From contig WTGC01000064.1 in NCBI GenBank assembly GCA_011523705.1, positions 1 to 50,142 of the forward strand: a DNA stretch of 50,142 nt, read 5' to 3'. The position numbers were made by a program, and so were the translations under genes. This DNA is from Chloroflexota bacterium (GTDB lineage: Bacteria > Chloroflexota > Anaerolineae > Aggregatilineales > Phototrophicaceae). Below, piece after piece: positions 26,138 through 34,501 of this stretch. The notes under the pieces were generated by a model, which was not told where the DNA came from, did no database searches, and saw nothing but the letters and a program-made list of their open reading frames with translations. The first letter of the stretch is position 1. Each line of letters starts with the position of its first letter.

Positions 26138-27592
26138 ATGATTACTATTTTGGGATTAGGACCAGGCGCCGTTGACGATCTGTCCCGGCGCGCCTGGGAA
26201 ATAATCCAAGCCACGCCGACGCTGTATTTGCGCACCGCGCGGCATCCCTGTGTGGCTGATCTTCCAGCGACCTGCAAAGTCGTCAGTTTCGATGAGGTTT
26301 ACCAGCAGTTTGCGCAGTTTGACGACGTTTATGCCGAAATCGCAGCGCGGGTTATTCAAGTGGCGCGGGAAGCGGGCGAGATCGTGTATGGTGTGCCCGG
26401 CGATCCGCTTGTGGGCGAAGCTACCGTGACGCGCATCCTGGAGCGCGCGCGCGAGGAAGCGATCCAAGTCGAGATCGTGCACGGCATCAGCTTCATCGAG
26501 CCCTGTTTGTCGCTTCTGGGCATTGACGCGCTGGACGGGCTGCAAGTGCTGGACGCGCTCACCGTCGCCGAGCAATATCATCCGCCACTCAATCCAGCGC
26601 TGCCAGCGCTTTTGGCGCAGGTATACGGCCCAGCGGTCGCTTCCAATCTCAAGCTGACGTTGATGAATCAGTATGACGATGAATTCCCGGTCACGCTTGT
26701 TCACGCAGCCGGAACCGCCGAAGCCGCTGTCGAATCCGTGAAACTGTACGAGATCGACCGCAGCGAGCGCATTGATGTGATGACATCCCTCTATATTCCG
26801 GTGATGGACGAAATGAGCAGCTTTGAATCGCTGCAAAACATCATCGCGCATCTGCGCTCGGCCGAGGGCTGCCCTTGGGACCGCGAGCAGACGCATAAAT
26901 CGCTGCGCCCCTTCCTGATTGAAGAGGCTCATGAAACGCTGGAAGCGCTGGACGCGGACGATCCGCAGGCGCTCTATGAAGAGATGGGGGATCTGCTCTT
27001 GCAGATCCTGCTGCACACGCAAATCGCCATCGACGAAGGCGAATTCAAGATGCCTGATTTGCTGCGGCATCTCAATGAAAAGATGATTCGGCGTCATCCA
27101 CATGTCTTTGGCGATATCGAAGCGACCGACGACCTCGGGCAGCTGTCCCGTATCTGGCACGAGGTCAAACAGGCGGAAAAAGCCAGCGACAGCGAGCCGA
27201 TTGAGTCGATCTTGGATGGGATTCCCAAGGGCGCGCCCGCTCTGTTCGTGGCGCAGCGATACTCGCAGCGGGCATCCAAGGTCGGCTTTGATTGGCATGA
27301 CGTGGGCGGCGTCGAAGCCAAGTTTCGGGAAGAGCTGGCTGAAGTATTCGAGGCCGATTCGGCGGAGGCGCGCGTCAAAGAGATTGGCGATCTGATCTTC
27401 GTCCTGGTGAATTGGCTGCGCTGGCTCGGTGTTGACGATCCGGAAAGCCTGCTGCGCCAGACCAATGCCAAGTTCTATCGGCGCTTCCGTCATGTGGAGC
27501 GGCGGGCGCAGGCGGCCGGCAAGCCGATCGCCGAATTCAGCCTGGTTGAACTCGAAGTCTGGTGGCGGGAAGCCAAGCGGCTGACCGACTGA
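26138..27592 (+). CDS. mazG: Tetrapyrrole methylase-like/MazG nucleotide pyrophosphohydrolase fusion
   Basis: 484-residue two-part protein as in Bacillus YabN. The N-terminal ~225 residues are a SAM-dependent methylase-like domain (ITILGLGPGAVDDLS, VYGVPGDPLVGE). The C-terminal half is MazG: LRSAEGCPWDREQTHKSL and the metal-binding EEAHE...EEMGD helices, plus a second helical copy (FREELAEVFEA, KEIGDLIFVLVNWLRW). MazG hydrolyses NTPs to NMP and PPi, cleaning aberrant nucleotides. No Shine-Dalgarno is visible at ATG 26138. Its TGA overlaps the next start, so the pair is probably co-translated. Confidence 0.93.
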   Translation: MITILGLGPGAVDDLSRRAWEIIQATPTLYLRTARHPCVADLPATCKVVSFDEVYQQFAQFDDVYAEIAARVIQVAREAGEIVYGVPGDPLVGEATVTRILERAREEAIQVEIVHGISFIEPCLSLLGIDALDGLQVLDALTVAEQYHPPLNPALPALLAQVYGPAVASNLKLTLMNQYDDEFPVTLVHAAGTAEAAVESVKLYEIDRSERIDVMTSLYIPVMDEMSSFESLQNIIAHLRSAEGCPWDREQTHKSLRPFLIEEAHETLEALDADDPQALYEEMGDLLLQILLHTQIAIDEGEFKMPDLLRHLNEKMIRRHPHVFGDIEATDDLGQLSRIWHEVKQAEKASDSEPIESILDGIPKGAPALFVAQRYSQRASKVGFDWHDVGGVEAKFREELAEVFEADSAEARVKEIGDLIFVLVNWLRWLGVDDPESLLRQTNAKFYRRFRHVERRAQAAGKPIAEFSLVELEVWWREAKRLTD

Positions 27593-28344
27593 TGCCATCA
27601 GAATGCCACATTTTGGAGGGCTACTTCTCCATTGAAGCGGCGCTCGATTCCGGATTTCGCGATGTCCACCAGATATTGATTGATGAAAGCAAACGCCGCG
27701 ACCGGCGACTGCGTGCGCTGCGCAGGCAGGCTCAAGCCGCCGGCGTGCCTGTTATATTCGCATCGCGCGCTGTCATCGAGAAATCCGCATCCGGCGGCAC
27801 ACATGGTGGACTAATCGCGCGGGTGAGCGAACGGCGATTCTGCCAGTCGGATGATCTGCTGCCGCAGGATGGCGCCGCCTTTATCGTCATGTTGGATGGC
27901 ATTGAGGACCCCTATAATTTCGCCGGGGCGATACGCGCGCTATATGCCGCCGGGGTGGATGGCGCCGTTATTCGGCCGCGCAACTGGAGCAGCGCCAGCG
28001 CGCTTGTCGGCAGAGCGAGCGCCGGGGCGATCGAGCGGCTGCCGCTGGCGATCGCCGAATCCGCTGCTGAGGCGGCCGAATTCTATCGCGGTCGCGGGCT
28101 CGCCATTGCTTGCGCGGCGAAGACCGTGTCGTCGCGTGCACTGTATGAGGCGGATCTTACCCAGCCGCTGTTTCTGCTGATCGGCGGCGAAAAGCGCGGT
28201 GTCACGCGCTCATTCCAGCGTTCGGCTGATTTACCCCTGCGAGTGCCTTACGGTCGCGATTTCGGGCAATCGCTGGGCGCCGTCGGCGCGGCATCCGTCA
28301 TTGCTTTTGAGGTGATGCGGCAGCGCCGCTGTAAAAGCCTTTGA
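27592..28344 (+). CDS. TrmH-family (SpoU) RNA 2'-O-methyltransferase
   Basis: 250-residue SPOUT methylase with an N-terminal substrate-binding domain (1-85) and a knotted catalytic domain. Motif 1 is LDGIEDPYNF (N109, then R115), motif 2 IGGEKRGV (197-204), motif 3 VPYGRDFGQSLGA (218-230). In motif 3 Gly replaces the usual Asn of SLN; I recall clostridial relatives of this DPYNF subgroup with a similar change. Likely target is rRNA, but the nucleotide is unknown. ATG 27592 overlaps the mazG stop. Confidence 0.85.
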   Translation: MPSECHILEGYFSIEAALDSGFRDVHQILIDESKRRDRRLRALRRQAQAAGVPVIFASRAVIEKSASGGTHGGLIARVSERRFCQSDDLLPQDGAAFIVMLDGIEDPYNFAGAIRALYAAGVDGAVIRPRNWSSASALVGRASAGAIERLPLAIAESAAEAAEFYRGRGLAIACAAKTVSSRALYEADLTQPLFLLIGGEKRGVTRSFQRSADLPLRVPYGRDFGQSLGAVGAASVIAFEVMRQRRCKSL

Positions 28345-28438
28345 CGCAAGAGGCGGGTGATCGCCTGTCGCGAAATAGCAAGCTCTGCTACGATTTTAAT
28401 CAGATCTCAGTGACGGCAGACATTGAACAGGAGATGAT

Positions 28439-29512
28439 ATGAAAGCGTTGATTCTGGCGGCTGGGCAGGGTACGCGCTTGCGCCCGGTGACGCTCACCAT
28501 GCCCAAGTCGCTGGTGCCGGTCGCGAATCGCTGGCTGATCAATTACGCGATGGACGCGCTGAAGAAGGCCGGTCTGACTGATATTGGCATCGTCGTCAAC
28601 AGCATGGATTCCCCTATCGTCGCCAATCTGGGTGATGGCGAGCTGCTCGGCGTCAACATCGAGTATATCGTGCAAGACGAACAGCTCGGCCTCGCGCATG
28701 CGACCGCGCTCTGCCACGAATTTGTCGGCGACGATCCCTTCACTGTCTTCCTCGGCGACAACATCTTTCAGGACAAGATGACCGGACTGCTCACGTCCTT
28801 TGCCGATTCGCCGAACGAAGCCGCGGTTGTGCTCGGCCGGGTGCCGGACCCGACGCGATTTGGCATTGCCGAGATTAATAACGGCAACATCGTGCGCGTG
28901 GTCGAAAAACCACAGAAGCCGCCTTCCAACCTGGCGATCGCCGGCGTCTATCTCTTTCGCTCTTCTATCTTTGACGCGATCAAGCGAATCAAGCCATCGG
29001 GCCGCAATGAGCTGGAAATCACTGACGCCATCCAGGTGCTGATCAACAATGGTCAGCATGTCGCGTCCTACGAACTCAACGGCTGGTGGATTGACGCCGG
29101 CAAGCCAGACGCAATCATCATGGCCAACCAGTTAGTGCTGGAAGAATTGCCCTATACGCCGGCGCCGGAGAACAGCGATCAGATAGAAGGCAACAGCGAA
29201 GTATCACATCGCGTCCTTATCGGTCGCAACAGCCGGATCATCGACAGCGTCATACGCGGGCCCGTCATCATCGGCAAGGACACCATCATCCGCAACAGCT
29301 ATGTCGGACCTTATACATCGCTTGGCGACAACGTCGTGGTCGAAGGCAGCGAAATCGAAGCCAGCATCGTCATGAAAAATTGCGAAATCCGCAATATCCT
29401 CGGGCGGATTGACCGCAGCCTGCTGGCCGACAACGCGCGCGTCACCTCAGCCACGAACATGCCGGACGCGCATCGCTTCGTATTGGCGGAAAACAGCTAC
29501 GTGCAGTTCTAG
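28439..29512 (+). CDS. Glucose-1-phosphate thymidylyltransferase, long form (RmlA-like)
   Basis: 357-residue sugar nucleotidyltransferase: LILAAGQGTRLRP (4-16) is the nucleotide loop, PKSLVPVANR the sugar site, and FLGDNIF the metal-binding Asp. After about residue 240 a left-handed beta-helix begins (VIIGKDTIIRN, VVVEGSEIEASIVMKN), as in the RmlA_long group also found in secondary-metabolite dTDP-sugar pathways. It makes dTDP-glucose (or UDP-glucose) from NTP and sugar-1-phosphate. AGGAG is close to ATG 28439. No rmlB, C or D is in the window. Confidence 0.88.
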   Translation: MKALILAAGQGTRLRPVTLTMPKSLVPVANRWLINYAMDALKKAGLTDIGIVVNSMDSPIVANLGDGELLGVNIEYIVQDEQLGLAHATALCHEFVGDDPFTVFLGDNIFQDKMTGLLTSFADSPNEAAVVLGRVPDPTRFGIAEINNGNIVRVVEKPQKPPSNLAIAGVYLFRSSIFDAIKRIKPSGRNELEITDAIQVLINNGQHVASYELNGWWIDAGKPDAIIMANQLVLEELPYTPAPENSDQIEGNSEVSHRVLIGRNSRIIDSVIRGPVIIGKDTIIRNSYVGPYTSLGDNVVVEGSEIEASIVMKNCEIRNILGRIDRSLLADNARVTSATNMPDAHRFVLAENSYVQF

Positions 29513-29516
29513 TCGG

Positions 29517-29927
29517 CTAATTCAAAGGGCGTGGCGGCAACAGACTATGGCGCCGCAAATAAGCTTCCGGCGGTCCATTCCAGCCAACGCGAGCGAAATT
29601 GACCTTGCCGCTAGCGTCAAAGCGTACGCCTTCCATTTCCAGGAGACGCCGCTGATCTTCGGCTTGGGCGCTGCCAGCTGGGAAGCTAATCGCGCCCCGA
29701 CTGTTGATGACGCGATGCCAAGGAATGGACTTGCCTCTTGGCGTCTTGCGCAAAGCGGTACCCACCCAGCGCGGCGCCAATCGGCGCAATTGTGTCGGCG
29801 CCATATCGGCGTCCGGCGGGATCATCGACGCGATCTGCCCGTAACTGCTGACTTTGCCAACCGGGATCTGCAGCACGATGTCCCAGACGGTTTCAAAAAA
29901 GGACTGCGCGTTAGGTGGATTGAACAT
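29517..29927 (-). CDS. Alkyltransferase-like protein (ATL)
   Basis: 136-residue homologue of O6-alkylguanine-DNA alkyltransferase. The active-site PCHRV is replaced by PWHRV (Trp70), the hallmark of ATL proteins, which bind and flip O6-alkylguanine and hand the lesion to nucleotide excision repair rather than repairing it. The base-flipping Tyr29 (SSYGQIA) and an Arg in PRWVG are kept. No N-terminal Ada-like domain. It ends 4 bases from the convergent RmlA gene and is divergent from the VOC gene. Confidence 0.92.
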   Translation of the reverse strand: MFNPPNAQSFFETVWDIVLQIPVGKVSSYGQIASMIPPDADMAPTQLRRLAPRWVGTALRKTPRGKSIPWHRVINSRGAISFPAGSAQAEDQRRLLEMEGVRFDASGKVNFARVGWNGPPEAYLRRHSLLPPRPLN

Positions 29928-29946
29928 GAGTGGGCTGCTATCTCGC

Positions 29947-29973
29947 TTGGATTTGCAGCGCGTCAGCTACAAT
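29947..29973 (+). promoter_or_regulatory. Possible promoter of the VOC gene
   Basis: TTGGAT (29947-29952), 15 nt, TACAAT (29968-29973), in the 80-base gap between the ATL and VOC genes. The spacing is short, so this is tentative. Confidence 0.3.
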
Positions 29974-30007
29974 TGATCGTCAAGGCAAGCGCCTCGGGAG
30001 AATTAAG

Positions 30008-30367
30008 ATGCAGATGGTTGGGCTGACAATTGCTGCTACCAATATGAAAGAGATGGTGAGATTTTACAACGCCGTCTTCAGCGCCGGGCTCAAGCCGACG
30101 GTTCATATCGGGGCTGAACAGTTTTATGCCGGGGAACTCGGCGGCATGAAGCTGACCTTCTGCCCCAACTCGATTGCGGGCGTCATCGCCGAGCAGAACC
30201 GTCAGCAATTCCGTTTTCAGGTGGCGGATATCAAGGCGGTGATGGCGCAAGGGCTGGCGAATCACGGCAGCGAAATAAACCCCATCGAAGAATACAAAGG
30301 GGCGAAAGTCGCATCGCTGGCTGATCCCGATGGCAACACCGTCGAGTTCGTCGAGCTCGTCTCATAA
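30008..30367 (+). CDS. VOC (glyoxalase/bleomycin-resistance fold) family protein
   Basis: 119-residue single VOC unit with two beta-alpha-beta-beta-beta modules: MQMVGLTIAATNMKEMVRFY at the start and ASLADPDGNTVEFVEL at the end. The final Glu of GNTVEF matches a VOC metal-ligand position, and other ligands are uncertain, so it may be an enzyme or a ligand-binding protein. GGGAG precedes ATG 30008; an upstream start would lie in the divergent promoter region. Its 3' end overlaps the convergent kinase by 6 bases. Confidence 0.8.
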   Translation: MQMVGLTIAATNMKEMVRFYNAVFSAGLKPTVHIGAEQFYAGELGGMKLTFCPNSIAGVIAEQNRQQFRFQVADIKAVMAQGLANHGSEINPIEEYKGAKVASLADPDGNTVEFVELVS

Positions 30368-31357
30368 TTCGCCGTCGATGCTGCGAATGAGTTCGGCTGG
30401 CGTCGGCGCATAATTGCCGGCGTATCGCACTACGATGCCGCTGGCGTAATTCGCCAGCATGAGCGCGTCATGCTCGTCTACACCTGCGGCAAGCGCCAAG
30501 GTAAAGGTCGCGATGGCTGTATCGCCGGCGCCGACCGTATCATAGACATCGCTGACGCTCGGCGCCGGGCAATGCGTAATTTCTCTATTCGCCGCCATGG
30601 TCGCGCCAGCCGCCCCGCGCGTGATGATGGTCGCCCGGCGAATGCCCAGGCGATCATGCAATTGCCGCGCGGCTTCGTTGAAGTCTTCATCGGAAGCCAA
30701 CTGTCGATTGAGATAGCGCTGCGCGTCTTCGGCATTGCATTTGATGACATCCAGCTGGCTGAATACATCGAAGTTGCCTTGAACATCGGCCGTTTGCAAG
30801 ACGCCATAAGCGGCGCAGAGATCGCGGATTCTTCGGACGAGCGACGGCGTCAGCAGTCCACCGTGGTAATGGGACAGCAATACCGCGTTGACATCGGCCA
30901 ATTTCCCGCTGGCGAAATCGACCATCAGCGACTCCGTCTCGTCGTCGATAGGCTGGCGCGTGAGCGTGTCAATACGCGTCACCTGCTGCGGGAAGCGCAT
31001 GCCCATCTGCGCCAGGATGCGCGTTTTGACGGTCGTCGGTCGCTCGGCGCGGCGCAGGAGGCCCTCCGCCTCGATGCCCTGCTCGACCAGGAGCTGCCGC
31101 AGCTGCTCTCCGGGCGCGTCTTCGCCGACGATCCCGGCCTGAGTCGCGCGCCCGCCTAACGCGACAATGTTGGCCGCTGGGTTGGCCGCGCCCCCGGCGA
31201 TGTAACGCTTTGACTCCAGTTCAAGCACCGGGACCGGCGCCTCGCGGCTCATGCGCGTCACCCGACCGGTGATGTATTCGTCCAGGATGACATCGCCGAT
31301 CACGAGTATGGTGCGGTCTGCAAGGTTCGCGACATGAGACTTCAACAGCGCTGACAT
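30362..31357 (-). CDS. PfkB-family sugar kinase, heptose-7-phosphate kinase-like
   Basis: 331-residue carbohydrate kinase resembling the N-terminal domain of HldE/RfaE: VIGDVILDEYITGRVTRMS and APVPVLELE match the heptose-kinase pattern, followed by the PfkB GGAAN (55-59) and the catalytic DTVGAGDT (273-280, Asp279). The HldE-type nucleotidyltransferase domain is absent. It is the last gene of a glycan cluster behind a GT9 domain protein, which also uses ADP-heptose in known cases. The exact sugar is an inference. It is 78 bases downstream of the fusion glycosyltransferase. Confidence 0.8.
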   Translation of the reverse strand: MSALLKSHVANLADRTILVIGDVILDEYITGRVTRMSREAPVPVLELESKRYIAGGAANPAANIVALGGRATQAGIVGEDAPGEQLRQLLVEQGIEAEGLLRRAERPTTVKTRILAQMGMRFPQQVTRIDTLTRQPIDDETESLMVDFASGKLADVNAVLLSHYHGGLLTPSLVRRIRDLCAAYGVLQTADVQGNFDVFSQLDVIKCNAEDAQRYLNRQLASDEDFNEAARQLHDRLGIRRATIITRGAAGATMAANREITHCPAPSVSDVYDTVGAGDTAIATFTLALAAGVDEHDALMLANYASGIVVRYAGNYAPTPAELIRSIDGEL

Positions 31358-31435
31358 TCTTGGTCGGATGTCCTTTGCGATTTATCAGAGCGCTAGTTTA
31401 GCGCAAAGGAAACGTGATACAAACAGTGCATTTAC

Positions 31436-33277
31436 CTAAGTCTTGTCCCGTGCCTTTTGCCGTAGAACCGCGAAGGCAAATCGAGGCAGGCGCAGCATCC
31501 GTCTCAACCGCCAGGGTTGGCGCAGCAGGCGGTATAGCCATTCGAGGCCGCGTTCGCGCATCCATTGCGGCGCGCGCGGCACGACGCCGGCGACAAAATC
31601 GAGCGACCCGCCGATGCCCATCGCCATCATCACATCCAGGCGCGGCAGATTGCGCGCGATCCATTTGTCTTGATGCGGCGCGCCATAGGCGACCAGCAGG
31701 ATGTCGGCGCCGCTGGCGTTGATTTTGGCCACGATCTTATCTTCTTCAGATGGGGCGGGGCTGCCGCCATAGCTGCCGGCGATGATCAGTTGCGAATGCT
31801 GCGCGCGCAAAACGGCGGCCGCTCGCTCGGCGATTCCTTCAGCCGCGCCGAGCAAAAAAAGTCTCCAGCCATTCTGCGCCGCATGACGCGCGATCAATGG
31901 CACGCCGTCCGAGCCGGTCACGCGCTCCGGCAATGGCGCGCCCAGTTGCCGGCTCGCCCAGAGCAAGCCGACGCCGTCGGCGACACAGATATCGGCTCGA
32001 TTCAGGATGTTGAAGAAGATGGGATCGCCTTGCGCGATCATGATGAATTCGGGATTCACCGTGCAGACATGCCGCGCGCCTCCGCCGGCCGCCACCCAGG
32101 AACCGATCCGCTCTATCCAGCCCTCATAGGTGATGGCGTCGACCGGCACGCCTAAAACCGTCAAACGACAGTCAGCCTTGCGGTGCGCGGTCTCGGCAAT
32201 CGCGCTCGCTTTTGGGAGGGCTTTGCCATTTGCGGCGTCGAGCAGGATTCGCGCTGCTTCCAGCACCTGCTCTGGGCGCAGCAGTTTCATGCAAGTGCGC
32301 GCCTCGCAGCCTTCGCGCGCGCCGATCCCATGCCCGACATAGCTGCACGGGCTGCATTCCACGCCGCTGGAGAGCGCCATTGCCGGTGCACCAGCGGTCC
32401 AGGGACGCCAGGCATCGGGATTGCTCGGTCCGAAAATGCTTAAGACGGGTGTGCCGGCCGCGGCGGCAACGTGCATCACGCCACTGTCCGCGCCGATGAA
32501 CAGATCCGAGCTGGCGATGACATCGGCGAGCTGGGGCAGGCTAGTCGCGCCAATCAGATTGGCAGGCTTCTTTTCCAGCAGGCATTCGACCTGGTCGCCG
32601 TCGTCTTCTGGCTGACCAACCAGGACGATTTCCGCGCCGCGCTCTTGTTGCAGTTCCCGCGCGACCGCGGCGAAGCCCTCGGCCGACCAGCGCCGCGCTT
32701 TGCTGTAGCCGCCGCTCCCGCTGTGCATGACGACAATAGGGCGGCCGGTCTTTGGCAGCGCCTGTGCGGGCATTGCCTCGCGCTTGACTTGGGCCGGACG
32801 CGCGCAGCGGCTCGCGCCCAAAAGCGCGACCAGATCGAGCCAGTATTGCGCCTGGCGCCGGGCGCCGAATCCTTCATCATCAATGCTGTCAGTGAGGAAG
32901 CCAATGTTGAGATTCTTCAAGCCGATGATGCGTCGAGCGCCGCTCGCTTTCGCCAGCAGCCAGAACTTGAAGACGCCAGCGCGCAAGCTGAAGTGATGAA
33001 AAAAAACAACCGCCTGGTAGTTTTGCGCGCGCAATGTCAAGAGCACGCGCAGATTCGGCAAGGAGAAGAATTCGCGGCTGGCGCTGCCTCCGCCGCGGCG
33101 GAACGGGATCAGGTGGTCAACCAGACCGTCTGGAATCAGCGGCAAGGCATGTTCCGAAGCCAATAGATCTATCTGGGATTTCGGATGGGCTTCGCGCAAG
33201 GCCACTATCGCCGGCGTGGTCAACACCAGGTCGCCGATATCCGCCAGCTGGACTAGAAGAATGCGCTCGTCTGCCAT
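31436..33277 (-). CDS. GT9-GT26 bifunctional glycosyltransferase fusion
   Basis: 613 residues. Residues 1-345 form a GT9 ADP-heptosyltransferase-like domain: QLADIGDLVLTTP at the N-terminus, GADSGVMHVAAA (262-273) and four Cys (308, 311, 324, 329). Residues 370-605 form a WecG/TagA/CpsF (GT26) domain: TVNPEF (406-411), ADGVGLLWASRQLG (433-446), ERVTGSD (451-457). GT26 enzymes transfer a HexNAc (ManNAc or ManNAcA type) to a polyprenyl-linked sugar. The two domains are in one frame with a short linker and no stop. Start ATG 33277 has no clear Shine-Dalgarno. It would act at the cytosolic face in lipid-linked glycan assembly (inference). Confidence 0.88.
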   Translation of the reverse strand: MADERILLVQLADIGDLVLTTPAIVALREAHPKSQIDLLASEHALPLIPDGLVDHLIPFRRGGGSASREFFSLPNLRVLLTLRAQNYQAVVFFHHFSLRAGVFKFWLLAKASGARRIIGLKNLNIGFLTDSIDDEGFGARRQAQYWLDLVALLGASRCARPAQVKREAMPAQALPKTGRPIVVMHSGSGGYSKARRWSAEGFAAVARELQQERGAEIVLVGQPEDDGDQVECLLEKKPANLIGATSLPQLADVIASSDLFIGADSGVMHVAAAAGTPVLSIFGPSNPDAWRPWTAGAPAMALSSGVECSPCSYVGHGIGAREGCEARTCMKLLRPEQVLEAARILLDAANGKALPKASAIAETAHRKADCRLTVLGVPVDAITYEGWIERIGSWVAAGGGARHVCTVNPEFIMIAQGDPIFFNILNRADICVADGVGLLWASRQLGAPLPERVTGSDGVPLIARHAAQNGWRLFLLGAAEGIAERAAAVLRAQHSQLIIAGSYGGSPAPSEEDKIVAKINASGADILLVAYGAPHQDKWIARNLPRLDVMMAMGIGGSLDFVAGVVPRAPQWMRERGLEWLYRLLRQPWRLRRMLRLPRFAFAVLRQKARDKT

Positions 33278-33310
33278 GGTGTTCGCCGCCGCTTGTCCAA
33301 TGCCATTTTA

Positions 33311-34450
33311 TCAGATTGGCGCGCGACTGTTGCTGGCGCGGCCGCCCAGCACGTCGAACGCGCCCATCACCTGTTCGGCCGCCGCTTTCCAGGTAAATCG
33401 TTTCGCCCGCTGGATACCGCGCTTGATGAGCAGCTGTCTCAGGGTGGCATCGTCGCTGCAGCGCTTCATCGCCGCCACAATCGCCGCTACATCAAGTGGG
33501 TTGACCAGTAAACCAGCGTCGCCGACCAGCTCCGGCAGGCTGGAGGTTTCGCTGGCGATGACCGGCGTGCCGCAATGCATCGCTTCCAAGGCCGGGAAGC
33601 CGAACCCTTCATACAAGCTCGGGAAGACCAAGGCGATCGCGCCAGCCAGCAAGCCGCCCTTGTCCGCCTCATCGATATAACCGGTGACGATGACGTTGCT
33701 CGCGTCTTCCAGCCAGGACTTGTTAAAGAGCCAGCCCTCGGCTCCAGCGAGCACCAGCGCTGTATCGCTATAGTCATGTTCGCGCTGCCACTGACCAAAA
33801 GCTTTCACGATTCGTTCAATATTCTTGCGTGGCTGCAGTGTGCCGAGGAAGATGAAGTAGCGCGCGGGCAGCCGATACTTCGCGCGCGCCGCTTCAATGC
33901 TTCGGGCGCATGAATGCATGGTATCGCTGTCAAAGCCTGGATAAACCACGCGTATCTTTTCGGTCCTTGTGCCATAAAACCGCGTGAGATCGACCGCCGT
34001 CGCCTCACTGTCCGCCAGCACCAGCGCCGCCCGACCCTGACTGAATCGCGTGCTGATCTCCAGATAAGCGCGCTGAGCCCTAGAATGGGCTTCCGGGAAA
34101 TGCCTGTATCCCAAGTCGTGCACCGTTACCAAGCCCGCGCCGGGAAATGCGAAGGGCAAGGTATGAGCCGGCACAAAGGTGATATCGGGTCGCGTTTGCA
34201 GAATAGCCGCGGCAAAGCGCAGATGGGTCCACAGTCGCGGAAAGGGAATGACGATTTCTTTGACGGAATCAGAATTCGCGAAGAGATCCGCTGGCGGCGC
34301 GTCGCGAAAATAGAGCGAGAAGCAATGTGGCGTCGGCCGAGCTTCGTTCGCGGCAATTAGCGCCTGAATCAGCCGCCGGGCGTATTTCTCCGTACCCGTC
34401 GGTTGTGGTTTCGTGGTTCTGCTGGCGTCAATCGCGATTCTGAGCGGCAT
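33311..34450 (-). CDS. Glycosyltransferase family 4
   Basis: 379-residue GT-B glycosyltransferase. The N-terminal half includes PTGTEKYARRL and TVHDLGYRHFPE; the C-terminal nucleotide-binding half has FLGTLQPRKNIERIVKAF and the E(x7)E pair Glu281/Glu289 in EGFGFPALE. This pattern is common in mannosyl- or rhamnosyl-type polysaccharide transferases; donor and acceptor are unknown. No Shine-Dalgarno is evident at ATG 34450. It lies 33 bases upstream of the GT9-GT26 gene. Confidence 0.9.
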   Translation of the reverse strand: MPLRIAIDASRTTKPQPTGTEKYARRLIQALIAANEARPTPHCFSLYFRDAPPADLFANSDSVKEIVIPFPRLWTHLRFAAAILQTRPDITFVPAHTLPFAFPGAGLVTVHDLGYRHFPEAHSRAQRAYLEISTRFSQGRAALVLADSEATAVDLTRFYGTRTEKIRVVYPGFDSDTMHSCARSIEAARAKYRLPARYFIFLGTLQPRKNIERIVKAFGQWQREHDYSDTALVLAGAEGWLFNKSWLEDASNVIVTGYIDEADKGGLLAGAIALVFPSLYEGFGFPALEAMHCGTPVIASETSSLPELVGDAGLLVNPLDVAAIVAAMKRCSDDATLRQLLIKRGIQRAKRFTWKAAAEQVMGAFDVLGGRASNSRAPI

Positions 34451-34501
34451 CGCAGGGTTGGTCGTGGCGGGCGGGGCGCGTCTAATCGCGGGGACGGCGC
34501 G

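Noticed and set aside
26156..27598. 480-codon open frame on the minus strand opposite mazG
   Set aside because: It is a mirror of GC-biased codons of a well-supported gene; no family motifs, no promoter and no ribosome-binding site.
27592..28344. Loss of the SPOUT motif 3 Asn as a sign of an inactive methylase
   Set aside because: The DPYNF subgroup to which this protein belongs appears to tolerate the change in other phyla, and motifs 1 and 2 are intact.
31392..31406. Short palindrome GCGCTA-GTT-TAGCGC between the fusion glycosyltransferase and the kinase
   Set aside because: Small triloop hairpin with no T-tract on either strand and no promoter context; could be chance in GC-rich DNA.
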